Shown one piece after another: positions 1-6,612 of a stretch of DNA of 49,264 nucleotides; the first letter of the stretch is position 1; each line of letters starts with the position of its first letter. The DNA is from an uncultured Bacteroidia bacterium. GTDB taxonomy: Bacteria; Bacteroidota; Bacteroidia; Bacteroidales; UBA932. The notes under the pieces are model-generated. The model saw only the letters and a program-made list of their open reading frames with translations. It did no database searches and had not been told where the DNA came from. Location of the stretch: the NCBI GenBank assembly GCA_902762655.1, contig CACWOZ010000012.1, forward strand, positions 1-49,264, read 5' to 3'. The position numbers and the translations under genes are program-made.

Positions 1-738
1 GGTGTAACCCATTCCGCCACCGATGATCAGGTTGTCTACCTTGGGAAGAAGGTTCTCAAGAACTGCGAGTTTGGAAGAAACCTTGGATCCGCCGATGATG
101 GCGGTGAAGGGCCTCTTGGCGTTCTTCAGCACGTTGTCGATGGCCTTGATCTCACCTTCCATCAGATAACCGAACATCTTGTCATTGGGGAAGTATTCGG
201 CGATGAGGGCGGTGGAAGCGTGTGCACGGTGTGCGGTTCCGAATGCGTCGTTGATGTAGCAGTCTGCGTAGGAAGCGAGCTTCTTGGTAAACTCCTTCTG
301 CGAAGCCTTCACGGCCTTCTTTGCGGCAGCCTTCTCCTCGTCGGTGGCATCCTCTGCGAGTCCGCGGGGTTTGCCTTCCTCTTCTGCGTAGAAGCGGAGG
401 TTTTCGAGAAGCAGGGCCTCGCCCGGCTTGAGGGCGGCAGCCTGCGCGTCGGCGGTCTGGCAGTCTTCTGCGAACTGTACGGGAACGCCGAGGCATTCGC
501 TCACGTGAGCTACGATATGCTTAAGGGAGAATTTTGCATCAACTTTCTTGGGACGGCCGAGGTGGCTCATGATGATGAGGGAACCGCCGCCTGCAAGCAC
601 CTTCTTGAGGGTAGGGATGGCCCTGCGGATGCGGGTGTCGTCGGTAATTTCGAAGTTTTCGTTCAGGGGGACATTGAAATCAACGCGGACAATAGCTTTT
701 TTGCCGGTGAAATCGTAAGAATCAATGTGCTGTTGCAT
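1..738 (-). CDS. pgk: Phosphoglycerate kinase, N-terminal part (3' end cut by window edge)
   Basis: Glycolytic enzyme that converts 1,3-bisphosphoglycerate and ADP to 3-phosphoglycerate and ATP in the cytoplasm. The 246 visible residues start [10 protein letters not shown] and contain the family hallmarks: the substrate-loop block [10 protein letters not shown] near residue 18, the SHLGRP motif near 60, LLLENLRF near 100, and [20 protein letters not shown] near 210. The full protein is usually about 400-420 residues, so roughly the nucleotide-binding half lies beyond base 1. The start at 738 gives the normal N-terminus. A TAnnTTTG box lies 32 bp upstream on the same strand, so pgk appears to have its own promoter, divergent from the small lipoprotein gene. 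Identity is near certain. Confidence 0.97.
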   Translation of the reverse strand, partial: MQQHIDSYDFTGKKAIVRVDFNVPLNENFEITDDTRIRRAIPTLKKVLAGGGSLIIMSHLGRPKKVDAKFSLKHIVAHVSECLGVPVQFAEDCQTADAQAAALKPGEALLLENLRFYAEEEGKPRGLAEDATDEEKAAAKKAVKASQKEFTKKLASYADCYINDAFGTAHRAHASTALIAEYFPNDKMFGYLMEGEIKAIDNVLKNAKRPFTAIIGGSKVSSKLAVLENLLPKVDNLIIGGGMGYT

Positions 739-769
739 AATATTTTGAAATTTTGTAATTTTCCGGGTG

Positions 770-777
770 CAAAGTTA
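770..777 (-). promoter_or_regulatory. Putative -7 promoter element for pgk
   Basis: On the minus strand these bases read TAACTTTG, an exact match to the Bacteroidetes -7 consensus TAnnTTTG. The 48-bp divergent gap between pgk (start 738) and the lipoprotein (start 787) is AT-rich. Transcription would start near 763, giving a leader of about 25 nt. I see no clear -33 TTTG at the usual distance. No equally good box was found for the plus-strand gene. Confidence 0.5.
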
Positions 778-786
778 GCAAATTAT

Positions 787-1335
787 ATGAAAAGAGCAGT
801 TATTTCCGCATTTATTCTCCTCTCTCTCGCAGCTTGTGCTCCCAAACAGTCCGATCCCGTAAAAGACGCCATCCGGGGCAAGGTGGAGGAACAGCTCGGA
901 GAGCTCAAGAGCTTGAGTTTTATCAATCTGGAACTCGTGGAGAGTTCCACCTTCGGCGAGGAGATTGCGCGCAGGCGCAGTACCATCGAACTGCGCCGCA
1001 AGCAGAACATAAAACTTGCGGAAGGATATCAGGCGAACGGCAAAGTGCTCAATGCCAACGCCAAACTGGAGGCCGCCCTCAAGGACGAAGCCGTTCTCAA
1101 GGGGATCGAAGCCATTGAAAAGAGGCTGGCGGACCACGACTCCCTGGGCGTCAAGGAGCTGGACATCTACAAGTTCAGCGCAGTCGCCCGCACCACGGAA
1201 GGCAGCACCGATATCAAGGGCATGTTCATCGCCATCACCCCCGCAAGCGAGATCGTGGCCATGGACTACAAGAAAGAAAACCTGCTGAAATCCAGCGGCA
1301 GCCTGATTCCGGGCTACAAGGCCCTGTTCGACTAA
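787..1335 (+). CDS. Small hypothetical lipoprotein
   Basis: 182-residue protein that I do not recognise. It has a type II signal peptide: the MKRAV start, a hydrophobic stretch, then the lipobox LAAC with Cys near residue 17, so it is probably anchored in the inner or outer membrane. The mature part is mostly charged helix (residues about 25-130, rich in E, K, R and L), with a possible small beta-domain at the C-terminus (MFIAITPASEIVAMDY). The frame stays open upstream to base 220, but that region is antisense to pgk, and the ATG at 787 with its signal peptide is clearly the start. It is divergent from pgk and convergent with the beta-helix gene, with a strong hairpin between the two 3' ends. 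Confidence 0.8.
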   Translation: MKRAVISAFILLSLAACAPKQSDPVKDAIRGKVEEQLGELKSLSFINLELVESSTFGEEIARRRSTIELRRKQNIKLAEGYQANGKVLNANAKLEAALKDEAVLKGIEAIEKRLADHDSLGVKELDIYKFSAVARTTEGSTDIKGMFIAITPASEIVAMDYKKENLLKSSGSLIPGYKALFD

Positions 1336-1377
1336 AAGGCTGGTGGCACGTAATATGTTGATTTCCCAGCGTTTAGG

Positions 1378-1415
1378 GGGTAGTGCCTTCCCTCCAAAGC
1401 GCGAAGGCACTACCC
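1378..1415. terminator. Strong hairpin between convergent genes
   Basis: A perfect 13-bp stem (GGGTAGTGCCTTC at 1378-1390, its complement at 1403-1415) with a 12-nt loop lies between the 3' ends of the plus-strand lipoprotein gene and the minus-strand beta-helix gene. Neither side is followed by a good T-tract, so intrinsic termination is uncertain. A bidirectional, Rho-assisted or mRNA-protecting role is possible. It is the centre of a longer, imperfect inverted repeat that reaches into the beta-helix gene (see findings). Confidence 0.5.
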
Positions 1416-1421
1416 GTCAAA

Positions 1422-2813
1422 TCACTTATTATCAATCAGTTGAGCGCCACCAGCACCCAGCACCTTGACCGGGCGGCCAGCGGTGCGGACGATGGAATTG
1501 ATGTCATCCGCCTCCACGTTCTGCAGCTTCACGACCGTGGTGTCGTACACCATCCCCTCCGTGTCGAGGGCGTGCAGCATGCGGATGTCGCTGCTGCCTA
1601 TGCGGGAGTCGCGCACGATGATGCTGTCCACCGGCGTACGGCTCTGGATCAGGGTGGGGATCTCATTCTCCACGAACACTCTCTCGAACACAATGTTGCT
1701 CTGCACGGGGATCTCCGCGTAAGGATAGAAACTGCGGGAGTACTGGTCGTGGTCGAAGTGCAGGCAGAGGGCGACCTTGCGTTTCTTGGCTAGATGGATG
1801 TCGCGGAACACCACGTTGCGCACGCCGCAGCTGTGGCAGATGTTCCGGTTCTGGCTCATGGTCCAGGTGATGCCGTCGGGGTAGGTCACCGTGCCCTCGG
1901 CGTGCTCAGGGCGGCAGGTGGAGACGAAGGTCTGCTTCACCTTGGGGCCGTTGCTGCGGTAGATGCGCCCTCCGCAGACCACCGCATCTCCTGAGGACTG
2001 GATTTCCATTCCTGGTTCCCAGTCACGCCAGCCGCCTGCCAGTATGCGGGCGAAGAAGCCGGTGGTGCCGTTCGCAGGGTCGTCCAGATCCACGCAGTCC
2101 TCAATCACGCCGTTTTCTATCCATCCGAGCTCGGGATTGGAGGTGGTATAGTCGTGCGCATTCAGCGCGATGGGATCGTCGTAGGTCTTGAACACTCCGT
2201 GGCGGACGACGAAGTTGCGCCCGGGGCCGAAATGGACGGCGTCCTTCATCCCCTCGATGTGCACGTTCTCCACCAGCGCGTTTTCGAAGGTGCAGATCTG
2301 GATTGCAAAATCGTGGGGAGGCAGGTCCATGGTGGTATAGTCGTCGATGTGCAGGTTGCGTACATAGAAGAATGCTGTCTGGCAGATCATCCCCACGATA
2401 GGAGGGATGTCCATCTCGATGCCCGACCCGGAGTCGATGCCGTTGCAGCGCAGGTTCAGGCCCTTTATGGAGATGTTTTCGTTGAATTCGCGGGTGAGCG
2501 CACCGCGGTTCAGCAGCACGAAGCGCGCCACCTTCCCTTCGCTGTCCGCGGCCCTGCTGAGTATGGCACCTTCCGCGAATTGCAGTTCGGTGTCGGAATC
2601 CAGATAGATGGTGCGGCAGAGTTTATATTCGCCGGCCTTGCGGACCATGATGCGGCCGCCGCCGTCGAGGCAGCGCTGGAAGGCTTCGGAGTTGGTGATT
2701 GCGTCGTTTTCCGGCAGGAAGCCGTACTTGTCGGCGTACTTTGTTTTGGTGCATGAGGGCAGGACCGCCATCATGGCAACCGCTGCGACGATTAGTATAC
2801 TTTTCCCGTTCAT
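1422..2813 (-). CDS. Lipoprotein with right-handed beta-helix (pectate-lyase/GH28-like) fold
   Basis: 463-residue exported protein. The N-terminus has a signal peptide ending in a lipobox (LPSC, Cys near 21). The body is a succession of short repeated strands typical of parallel beta-helix carbohydrate-active proteins: blocks such as ISIKGLNLRCNGID near 113, NVHIEGMKDAVHFGPG near 180, then the DDPIALNAHDY block near 213. The repeated I/V-x-F-x-D/N pattern, with Asp pairs in the central rungs, resembles GH28/pectate lyase folds, but I cannot identify the full GH28 catalytic set. A polysaccharide lyase or hydrolase role is inference. The frame is open a further 54 codons upstream through hairpin repeats; the ATG at 2813 is chosen because the signal peptide begins there. 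Confidence 0.8.
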   Translation of the reverse strand: MNGKSILIVAAVAMMAVLPSCTKTKYADKYGFLPENDAITNSEAFQRCLDGGGRIMVRKAGEYKLCRTIYLDSDTELQFAEGAILSRAADSEGKVARFVLLNRGALTREFNENISIKGLNLRCNGIDSGSGIEMDIPPIVGMICQTAFFYVRNLHIDDYTTMDLPPHDFAIQICTFENALVENVHIEGMKDAVHFGPGRNFVVRHGVFKTYDDPIALNAHDYTTSNPELGWIENGVIEDCVDLDDPANGTTGFFARILAGGWRDWEPGMEIQSSGDAVVCGGRIYRSNGPKVKQTFVSTCRPEHAEGTVTYPDGITWTMSQNRNICHSCGVRNVVFRDIHLAKKRKVALCLHFDHDQYSRSFYPYAEIPVQSNIVFERVFVENEIPTLIQSRTPVDSIIVRDSRIGSSDIRMLHALDTEGMVYDTTVVKLQNVEADDINSIVRTAGRPVKVLGAGGAQLIDNK

Positions 2814-2882
2814 ATTCTCTGTTCTGTTGCGGAGCCCGATGTTTCGTGCACTGTTTCTGCCGTTTTGTTCCCGATTCGGGAT

Positions 2883-2970
2883 GTTTGTTCCCGTTTCAGG
2901 CGGTTTTTCGGAACAAACTTCACATTTCCGCCGCTTTGTTCCCGATTCAGGCCGTTTCCGGGAACAAAGC
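2883..2970. repeat. Two hairpin units with 51-bp period (stem word TTTGTTCCC)
   Basis: Two long inverted repeats lie head to tail: 2883-2918 (arms GTTTGTTCC/GGAACAAAC) and 2933-2970 (12-bp arms GCTTTGTTCCCG / CGGGAACAAAGC). The TTTG of the arms falls at 2884 and 2935, exactly 51 bp apart. The stretch after each hairpin is also similar (ttcacattt / ttcacattc). A partial third unit (TTTTGTTCCCGATTCGGG) precedes them at 2863-2880. The array begins inside the 3' end of the Rid remnant and ends upstream of the beta-helix gene. The spacing and architecture match the arrays at 5541-5669 and 39206-39285, but with a different stem sequence. Confidence 0.8.
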
Positions 2971-3249
2971 TTCACATTCCATTTCTATCAGCCAGCCGGG
3001 CCGGCAGATGCGCGCCTCCAAAACGATGCGCGGCACCCCCGGGAAGCGAGCCTGCATATACGCGTCAATCTTCGCATAATCGGAGATGTCCCGCAGATAA
3101 ATCACGAAATACGGCACGCCAACAACCTCTCAGCAGCTTCCCAGCCGGTCTTTCAGCGCCTCCGCCTGGTTCTGGGCGTCGCTAAGATAGAAACCACGCT
3201 TTCCAGGGCTTCTGTAAACGTCCCCGATGCCTGCGGCCTTATGATCCGA
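2947..3249 (-). pseudogene. Degraded remnant of a Rid-family (YjgF/RidA-like) gene
   Basis: One frame, 101 codons, reads from just after nfnB to a TGA at 2947-2949, with an internal TGA at 3130-3132. The 60 codons after the internal stop contain VPYFVIYLRDISDYAKIDAY and then RICRPGWLIEMECEAL. This is the typical C-terminal pattern of Rid/YjgF-like proteins: a strand, a D-Y helix, a P-x-V strand, CRP-[EG]-WLIEMEC. No start codon or N-terminal domain is present, and the codons before the internal stop are only loosely recognisable. I therefore call it a decayed, N-terminally truncated gene. Its last codons overlap one of the 51-bp-period hairpins. A sequencing error at the internal stop would not restore a full-length gene, because nfnB ends at 3260. 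Confidence 0.6.
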
Positions 3250-3259
3250 TAATTCTCCA

Positions 3260-4666
3260 CTATTTTGTCTTCAGGTACTCGTCGATCGCGGCGGCGGCTT
3301 TGCGGCCGGCACCCATCGCGAGAATCACAGTAGCGGCGCCGGTGACGGCATCACCACCCGCAAACACGCCGGGGCGTGTGGTGGCGCCGGCTTCGTCGGC
3401 GACCAGGCCGCCGCGCCGTGTAGTCTCCAGACCGGGCGTGGTACGGGCGATCAGAGGGTTGGGCGAAGTGCCGAGAGCCATGATCACGGTATCGGTAGGT
3501 ATCTCGAATTCGGAACCTGCCACCTCGACGGGACGACGGCGACCGCTTTCGTCGGGTTCGCCGAGTTCCATACGCACGCAGCGCAGGGCACGAACCCATC
3601 CGCGCTCGTCGCCGAGTATCTCCACGGGATTGGTGAGCATCTTGAAGTCGATGCCTTCCTCCTTCGCGTGATGGACCTCCTCCTTTCGCGCGGGAAGTTC
3701 CACCTCGGTACGGCGGTAGACGATGGTCGTTTCGGCGCCGAGGCGCAGGGCCGTGCGGGCCGCATCCATCGCGACATTGCCGCCGCCCACGACACAGACA
3801 CGCTCCCCGGCATGGATGGGGGTGCGATAGTCGTCGCGGAAGGCCTTCATGAGGTTGTTGCGGGTGAGGAATTCGTTGGCGGAGAACACTCCGTTGAGGT
3901 TTTCACCGGGGATGCCCATGAACTTCGGGAGACCGGCGCCGGTGCCCACGAACACGGCCTCGAAGCCTTCTTTGTCCATGAGGGAGTCGATGGTGACGGT
4001 GCGGCCGATGATGACGTCGGTTTCGATCTTCACGCCCAGGGCGCGCACCTCATCGAGCTCGTGTTTCAGCACCTTCTCCTTCGGGAGACGGAATTCGGGA
4101 ATACCGTATTCGAGCACTCCGCCGGGTTTGTGGAGGGCTTCGAAGATGGTGACGTCGTAGCCGGCTTTGGCAAGGTCCGTAGCGCAGGCAAGGCCTGCAG
4201 GGCCGGAGCCGATAACGGCCACCTTACGGTGTCCATTATCGGCCCTCCCGCTGTCGCGGGGGACCTTTATCAAACCATCTCTGGCATTGGCGAACGTCCA
4301 GTCGGCGACGAACCTCTCGAGCTTGCCGATGGACACCGGCTCGAACTTCACGCCCAGCACGCAGGAGCCCTCGCACTGGCTTTCCTGGGGGCACACGCGG
4401 CCGCAGACGGCAGGCAGCGATGAATCTTCCGCAATCTTTGCGGCCGCGCCGGCGATATCCCCGGCGACTATGCGCTCGATGAAATCCGGAATCTTGACGG
4501 CCACGGGGCAGGCCGCCACGCAGCGCGGATTCTTGCAATGCAGGCAGCGGGAAGCCTCCAGCTGCGCCTCTTCCAGATTGTATCCGTAGCAGACCTCGTC
4601 GAAATTGTGCGCACGCACTTTCGGATCCTGCTCGCGGGCAGGCACCCTTGGGATTCTATTTGCCAT
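3260..4666 (-). CDS. NfnB/SudA-like NAD(P)H oxidoreductase (glutamate synthase small-subunit family)
   Basis: 468-residue cytoplasmic flavoprotein. Two four-cysteine [4Fe-4S] motifs occupy the N-terminus (C-x2-C-x4-C-x3-C from residue 41; CGRVCPQESQCEGSC from 88). An FAD-binding GSGPAGLACA follows near 153, and an NAD(P)-binding GGGNVAMDAA near 287. The C-terminal FAD motif is VFAGGDAVTGAATVILAMG. This is the GltD-like fold of NfnB in electron-bifurcating ferredoxin:NADP+ oxidoreductase and of sulfide dehydrogenase SudA. The start at 4666 follows from MANRIPRVP and overlaps the upstream partner gene by 11 bp, so the two are cotranscribed. Bifurcation is inference from the pairing. A linker near residue 135 contains a small palindrome (see findings). 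Confidence 0.9.
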   Translation of the reverse strand: MANRIPRVPAREQDPKVRAHNFDEVCYGYNLEEAQLEASRCLHCKNPRCVAACPVAVKIPDFIERIVAGDIAGAAAKIAEDSSLPAVCGRVCPQESQCEGSCVLGVKFEPVSIGKLERFVADWTFANARDGLIKVPRDSGRADNGHRKVAVIGSGPAGLACATDLAKAGYDVTIFEALHKPGGVLEYGIPEFRLPKEKVLKHELDEVRALGVKIETDVIIGRTVTIDSLMDKEGFEAVFVGTGAGLPKFMGIPGENLNGVFSANEFLTRNNLMKAFRDDYRTPIHAGERVCVVGGGNVAMDAARTALRLGAETTIVYRRTEVELPARKEEVHHAKEEGIDFKMLTNPVEILGDERGWVRALRCVRMELGEPDESGRRRPVEVAGSEFEIPTDTVIMALGTSPNPLIARTTPGLETTRRGGLVADEAGATTRPGVFAGGDAVTGAATVILAMGAGRKAAAAIDEYLKTK

Positions 4667-5492
4667 TTGAGAGGCCCTCCTCGGCCTTATATTGAGCGGC
4701 ACGCCGCATAGCTTCGTCAAAATCAACAAGATAACCGTCGAACTCGGGACCGTCCACGCACGCGAACTTGGTCACTCCACCGACGCTCAGGCGGCAGGCC
4801 CCGCACATCCCCGTGCCGTCCACCATCAGGGTGTTCATGCTTACCCAGATGGGAATGCCGAGCTTCTTGCAGGTGAGAGCCGAGAACTTCATCATGATCA
4901 TGGGGCCGATGGCGACCGCCTGCGTGTACTTCTTCCCTTCAGCCACGAGCGCTTCCAGACGCGCCGTTCCCACACCCTTGAAGCCGTAGGAGCCGTCGTC
5001 CGTGCACATATAGAGATTGTCGGTCACGCTCCCAAATTCTTCCTCATAGATGAGCAGGTCCCTGGTGCGGGCGCCGATGATCACGTCCACCGGCACTCCG
5101 TGCTCGTGCAGCCACTTGGCCTGCGGATAGACTGGAGCGGTGCCGAGGCCTCCGGCGATGAACACCACGCGCTGGGCGGCGAGTTCTTCGGGACTCATCT
5201 TCACGAACTCGGAAGGGTTTCCCAGAGGGCCTGCCACGTCGGCGAAGGAATCTCCCTCGGAGAAGTCGTTCACCATGCTGCGTGTAGATGCGCCGATAGG
5301 CTGGATGACAATTGTCACCGTTCCGGCTTCACGATCGAAATCACTGATAGTAAGAGGGATACGCTCCCCGGGTTCATCTGCGCGCACAATCAGGAACTGC
5401 CCTGGAAGAGCGGCCCTGGCGATACGCGGAGCTTCGACCACCATCTTGCAGATGGTAGGGTTGAGCATCTTTTTCTCAAGAATCTTGAACAT
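4656..5492 (-). CDS. NfnA/SudB-like FAD/NAD-binding [2Fe-2S] subunit
   Basis: 278 residues, related to the dihydroorotate dehydrogenase electron-transfer subunit PyrK. It has an N-terminal FAD-binding beta-barrel (PGQFLIVRADEPGERIPLTI near 30-50), an NAD-binding domain with FIAGGLGTAPVYPQ near 110, and a C-terminal cysteine cluster (DGTGMCGACR...FACVDGPEF, near 220-245) for a [2Fe-2S] centre. It would pass electrons between NADH and the NfnB-like partner encoded immediately downstream. The reading frame is open upstream to 5666 through hairpin repeats, which would add 58 codons. I prefer the ATG at 5492 because homologous proteins begin there (MFKILEKK) and a TAnnTTT-like box (TAACTTTA) lies about 20 bp upstream. 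A partial second copy of this gene start lies at 5848-5914. Confidence 0.88.
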   Translation of the reverse strand: MFKILEKKMLNPTICKMVVEAPRIARAALPGQFLIVRADEPGERIPLTISDFDREAGTVTIVIQPIGASTRSMVNDFSEGDSFADVAGPLGNPSEFVKMSPEELAAQRVVFIAGGLGTAPVYPQAKWLHEHGVPVDVIIGARTRDLLIYEEEFGSVTDNLYMCTDDGSYGFKGVGTARLEALVAEGKKYTQAVAIGPMIMMKFSALTCKKLGIPIWVSMNTLMVDGTGMCGACRLSVGGVTKFACVDGPEFDGYLVDFDEAMRRAAQYKAEEGLSNGK

Positions 5493-5540
5493 ATTCAGTT
5501 GGTTATCTGCCTTAAAGTTACGCATTTTTCCGACACTCCG

Positions 5541-5669
5541 TATGCAAAACCGCCCTTTTTGCATACATCCACCCCCAATTCGCCCGACTTGTATGCAAAT
5601 CGCCCCGTTCTGCATACATCTCCTCCCAAAAAAGCGAATCGGTATGCAAAACGCGGAGTTTTGCATACC
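5541..5669. repeat. Three hairpin units with exact 51-bp period (stem word TATGCAAA)
   Basis: Hairpins lie at 5541-5565, 5590-5618 and 5641-5669. Each has arms of the type TATGCAAA / TTTGCATA around a GC-rich loop. The TATGC word starts at 5541, 5592 and 5643, giving two intervals of exactly 51 bp. Spacers are C-rich and alike (CCACCCCCAATTCG / TCCTCCCAAAAAAG). On the minus strand the array is free of stops in the nfnA frame and would encode 17-residue repeats of the form MQNGAICI..G. The central unit's loop (AACGGGGCGATTT on the minus strand) is nearly the same as the loop of the unit inside atpG at 39257-39285, although the stems differ. Confidence 0.88.
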
Positions 5670-5694
5670 GATCTGTCAAAAATCGTACGTTCTA

Positions 5695-5847
5695 TCAGAA
5701 AGCGTAGCGGATACCAAGACCAACGCTCTGCCAGCCGAAACCGGTGGAAGGAACGATGTCGAATACGGGACGCCAGTCAAGCGAAATCTGAAGAGGGAAG
5801 CTGGGGAAGATGTACTCGAGACCAACCTGGGCACCGACACCGAGTGC
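5695..5847 (-). pseudogene. C-terminal fragment of a lost outer-membrane beta-barrel protein
   Basis: About 50 codons on the minus strand end with GLGIRYAF and a stop at 5695-5697. Alternating hydrophobic/polar strands (VGAQVGLEYIF, LQISLDWRPVFDIV, GWQSVGLGIRYAF) with a terminal Phe are the signature of the last beta-strands of a Bacteroidetes outer-membrane protein. Nothing upstream continues the barrel: the sequence runs instead, out of frame, into a copy of the nfnA start. It is therefore a 3' fragment left by recombination and not a working gene. Confidence 0.65.
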
Positions 5848-5914
5848 GCGGGGTCTCGACCACCATCTTGCAGATGGTCGGGTTGAGCGCCTTTTTCTCA
5901 AGAATCCTGAACAT
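5848..5914 (-). pseudogene. Partial duplicate of the nfnA 5' end
   Basis: From the ATG at 5914 the minus strand encodes MFRILEKKALNPTICKMVVE, against MFKILEKKMLNPTICKMVVE at the true nfnA start (5492). About 60 bp match at most positions, and the few bases upstream also look alike (CTTTAAA.TACC versus CTTTAAGG..ATAACC). The match ends near 5848, where the outer-membrane protein fragment begins in a different frame. The differences between copies show that the duplication is not recent, or that it came from a diverged paralogue. Confidence 0.75.
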
Positions 5915-5937
5915 AGGTAATTTAAAGCTGGCTATTG

Positions 5938-6612
5938 TTATTCACAGGCTGATAGTTCCATGTAAATAGGTGTGAAGAATTCTTTTCGTGCCTTATCGTT
6001 ATATATCCCAGCACATGCTGTTGCGTCCGCTGTGATTGCGGGGAGTGTCTCGTAAAGAAGTATTCCTCCACCCAGAATTGCAGTCAGCGGGAGACCAGAC
6101 CAGAAGGCAAATGACATTGCAGAGAGAATGCCGCATTCTACAAGAAAATTGCGGCCGGCTTTTTCCCATTCCCCAGAATATGCATGCCCAAGGCCTGGTA
6201 TGACACTCATCAGCATCGCTGCATTTGGGTTGCGCCGCCGCAGTTTCCCAGAGGGCGCAGGCGAAGAAACGATGCCTTCGGCACATGCTTCATCCAGCAT
6301 TGCGCAGAAATCATCCATCATACCAGCCTCCCATGCACAAATCATTTTTTTACGCAGCAAATCCCATCGCATACCAACATCTTTGCCAAAAGGTGAAATG
6401 CGGCACAAGGTACTATAAGCTGCTGCCGGCTTGCCCGCTTCCATAAGAAAAGTTGCCTTCCTGAAAAGCAAGGAATCCCCTATAATAGCACTGCCGGATT
6501 CCCAGGCTGCCATCTCACAGAGAGCAGCTGAAAGATCTGCATCTTGAGCACGCAGGTTAAAAACTGTGCAAAGGAATACGCAGATTAAAAAGCAATGTGG
6601 TTTTCTGAGCAT
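5938..6612 (-). CDS. Hypothetical exported membrane protein with TM2-like PGxGxxYxG motif
   Basis: 224 residues. A signal peptide (MLRKPHCF, hydrophobic core, ending LRAQ near 22) precedes a helical region resembling TPR units (residues 25-125). The C-terminal part then has SVIPGLGHAYSGEWEKAG near 138 and two or three hydrophobic segments. The motif is shared with the next gene upstream (AIIPGSGKIYAGD), so the two look like diverged paralogues. It is the last gene of a four-gene minus-strand cluster and overlaps the upstream gene by 56 bp, which is unusually long. No later Met preserves the signal peptide, so I keep the start at 6612. Function unknown; an envelope role is inferred. Confidence 0.75.
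   Translation of the reverse strand: MLRKPHCFLICVFLCTVFNLRAQDADLSAALCEMAAWESGSAIIGDSLLFRKATFLMEAGKPAAAYSTLCRISPFGKDVGMRWDLLRKKMICAWEAGMMDDFCAMLDEACAEGIVSSPAPSGKLRRRNPNAAMLMSVIPGLGHAYSGEWEKAGRNFLVECGILSAMSFAFWSGLPLTAILGGGILLYETLPAITADATACAGIYNDKARKEFFTPIYMELSACE

Noticed and set aside
3130-3132. Selenocysteine codon in the Rid-like frame
   Set aside because: There is no full-length gene around it, no SECIS-like hairpin immediately downstream, and no selenoprotein family context. A decayed gene is simpler.
5493-5666. N-terminal extension of the NfnA-like protein through the 17-residue repeats
   Set aside because: Homologous proteins begin at MFKILEKK (5492), a promoter-like box lies between the repeats and that ATG, and the duplicate at 5914 starts at the same Met. 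Translation of the repeats there is possible but unsupported.
5541-5669. CRISPR array
   Set aside because: Only three units; each repeat is a hairpin with variable bases, the spacers resemble one another, and there are no cas genes or leader.
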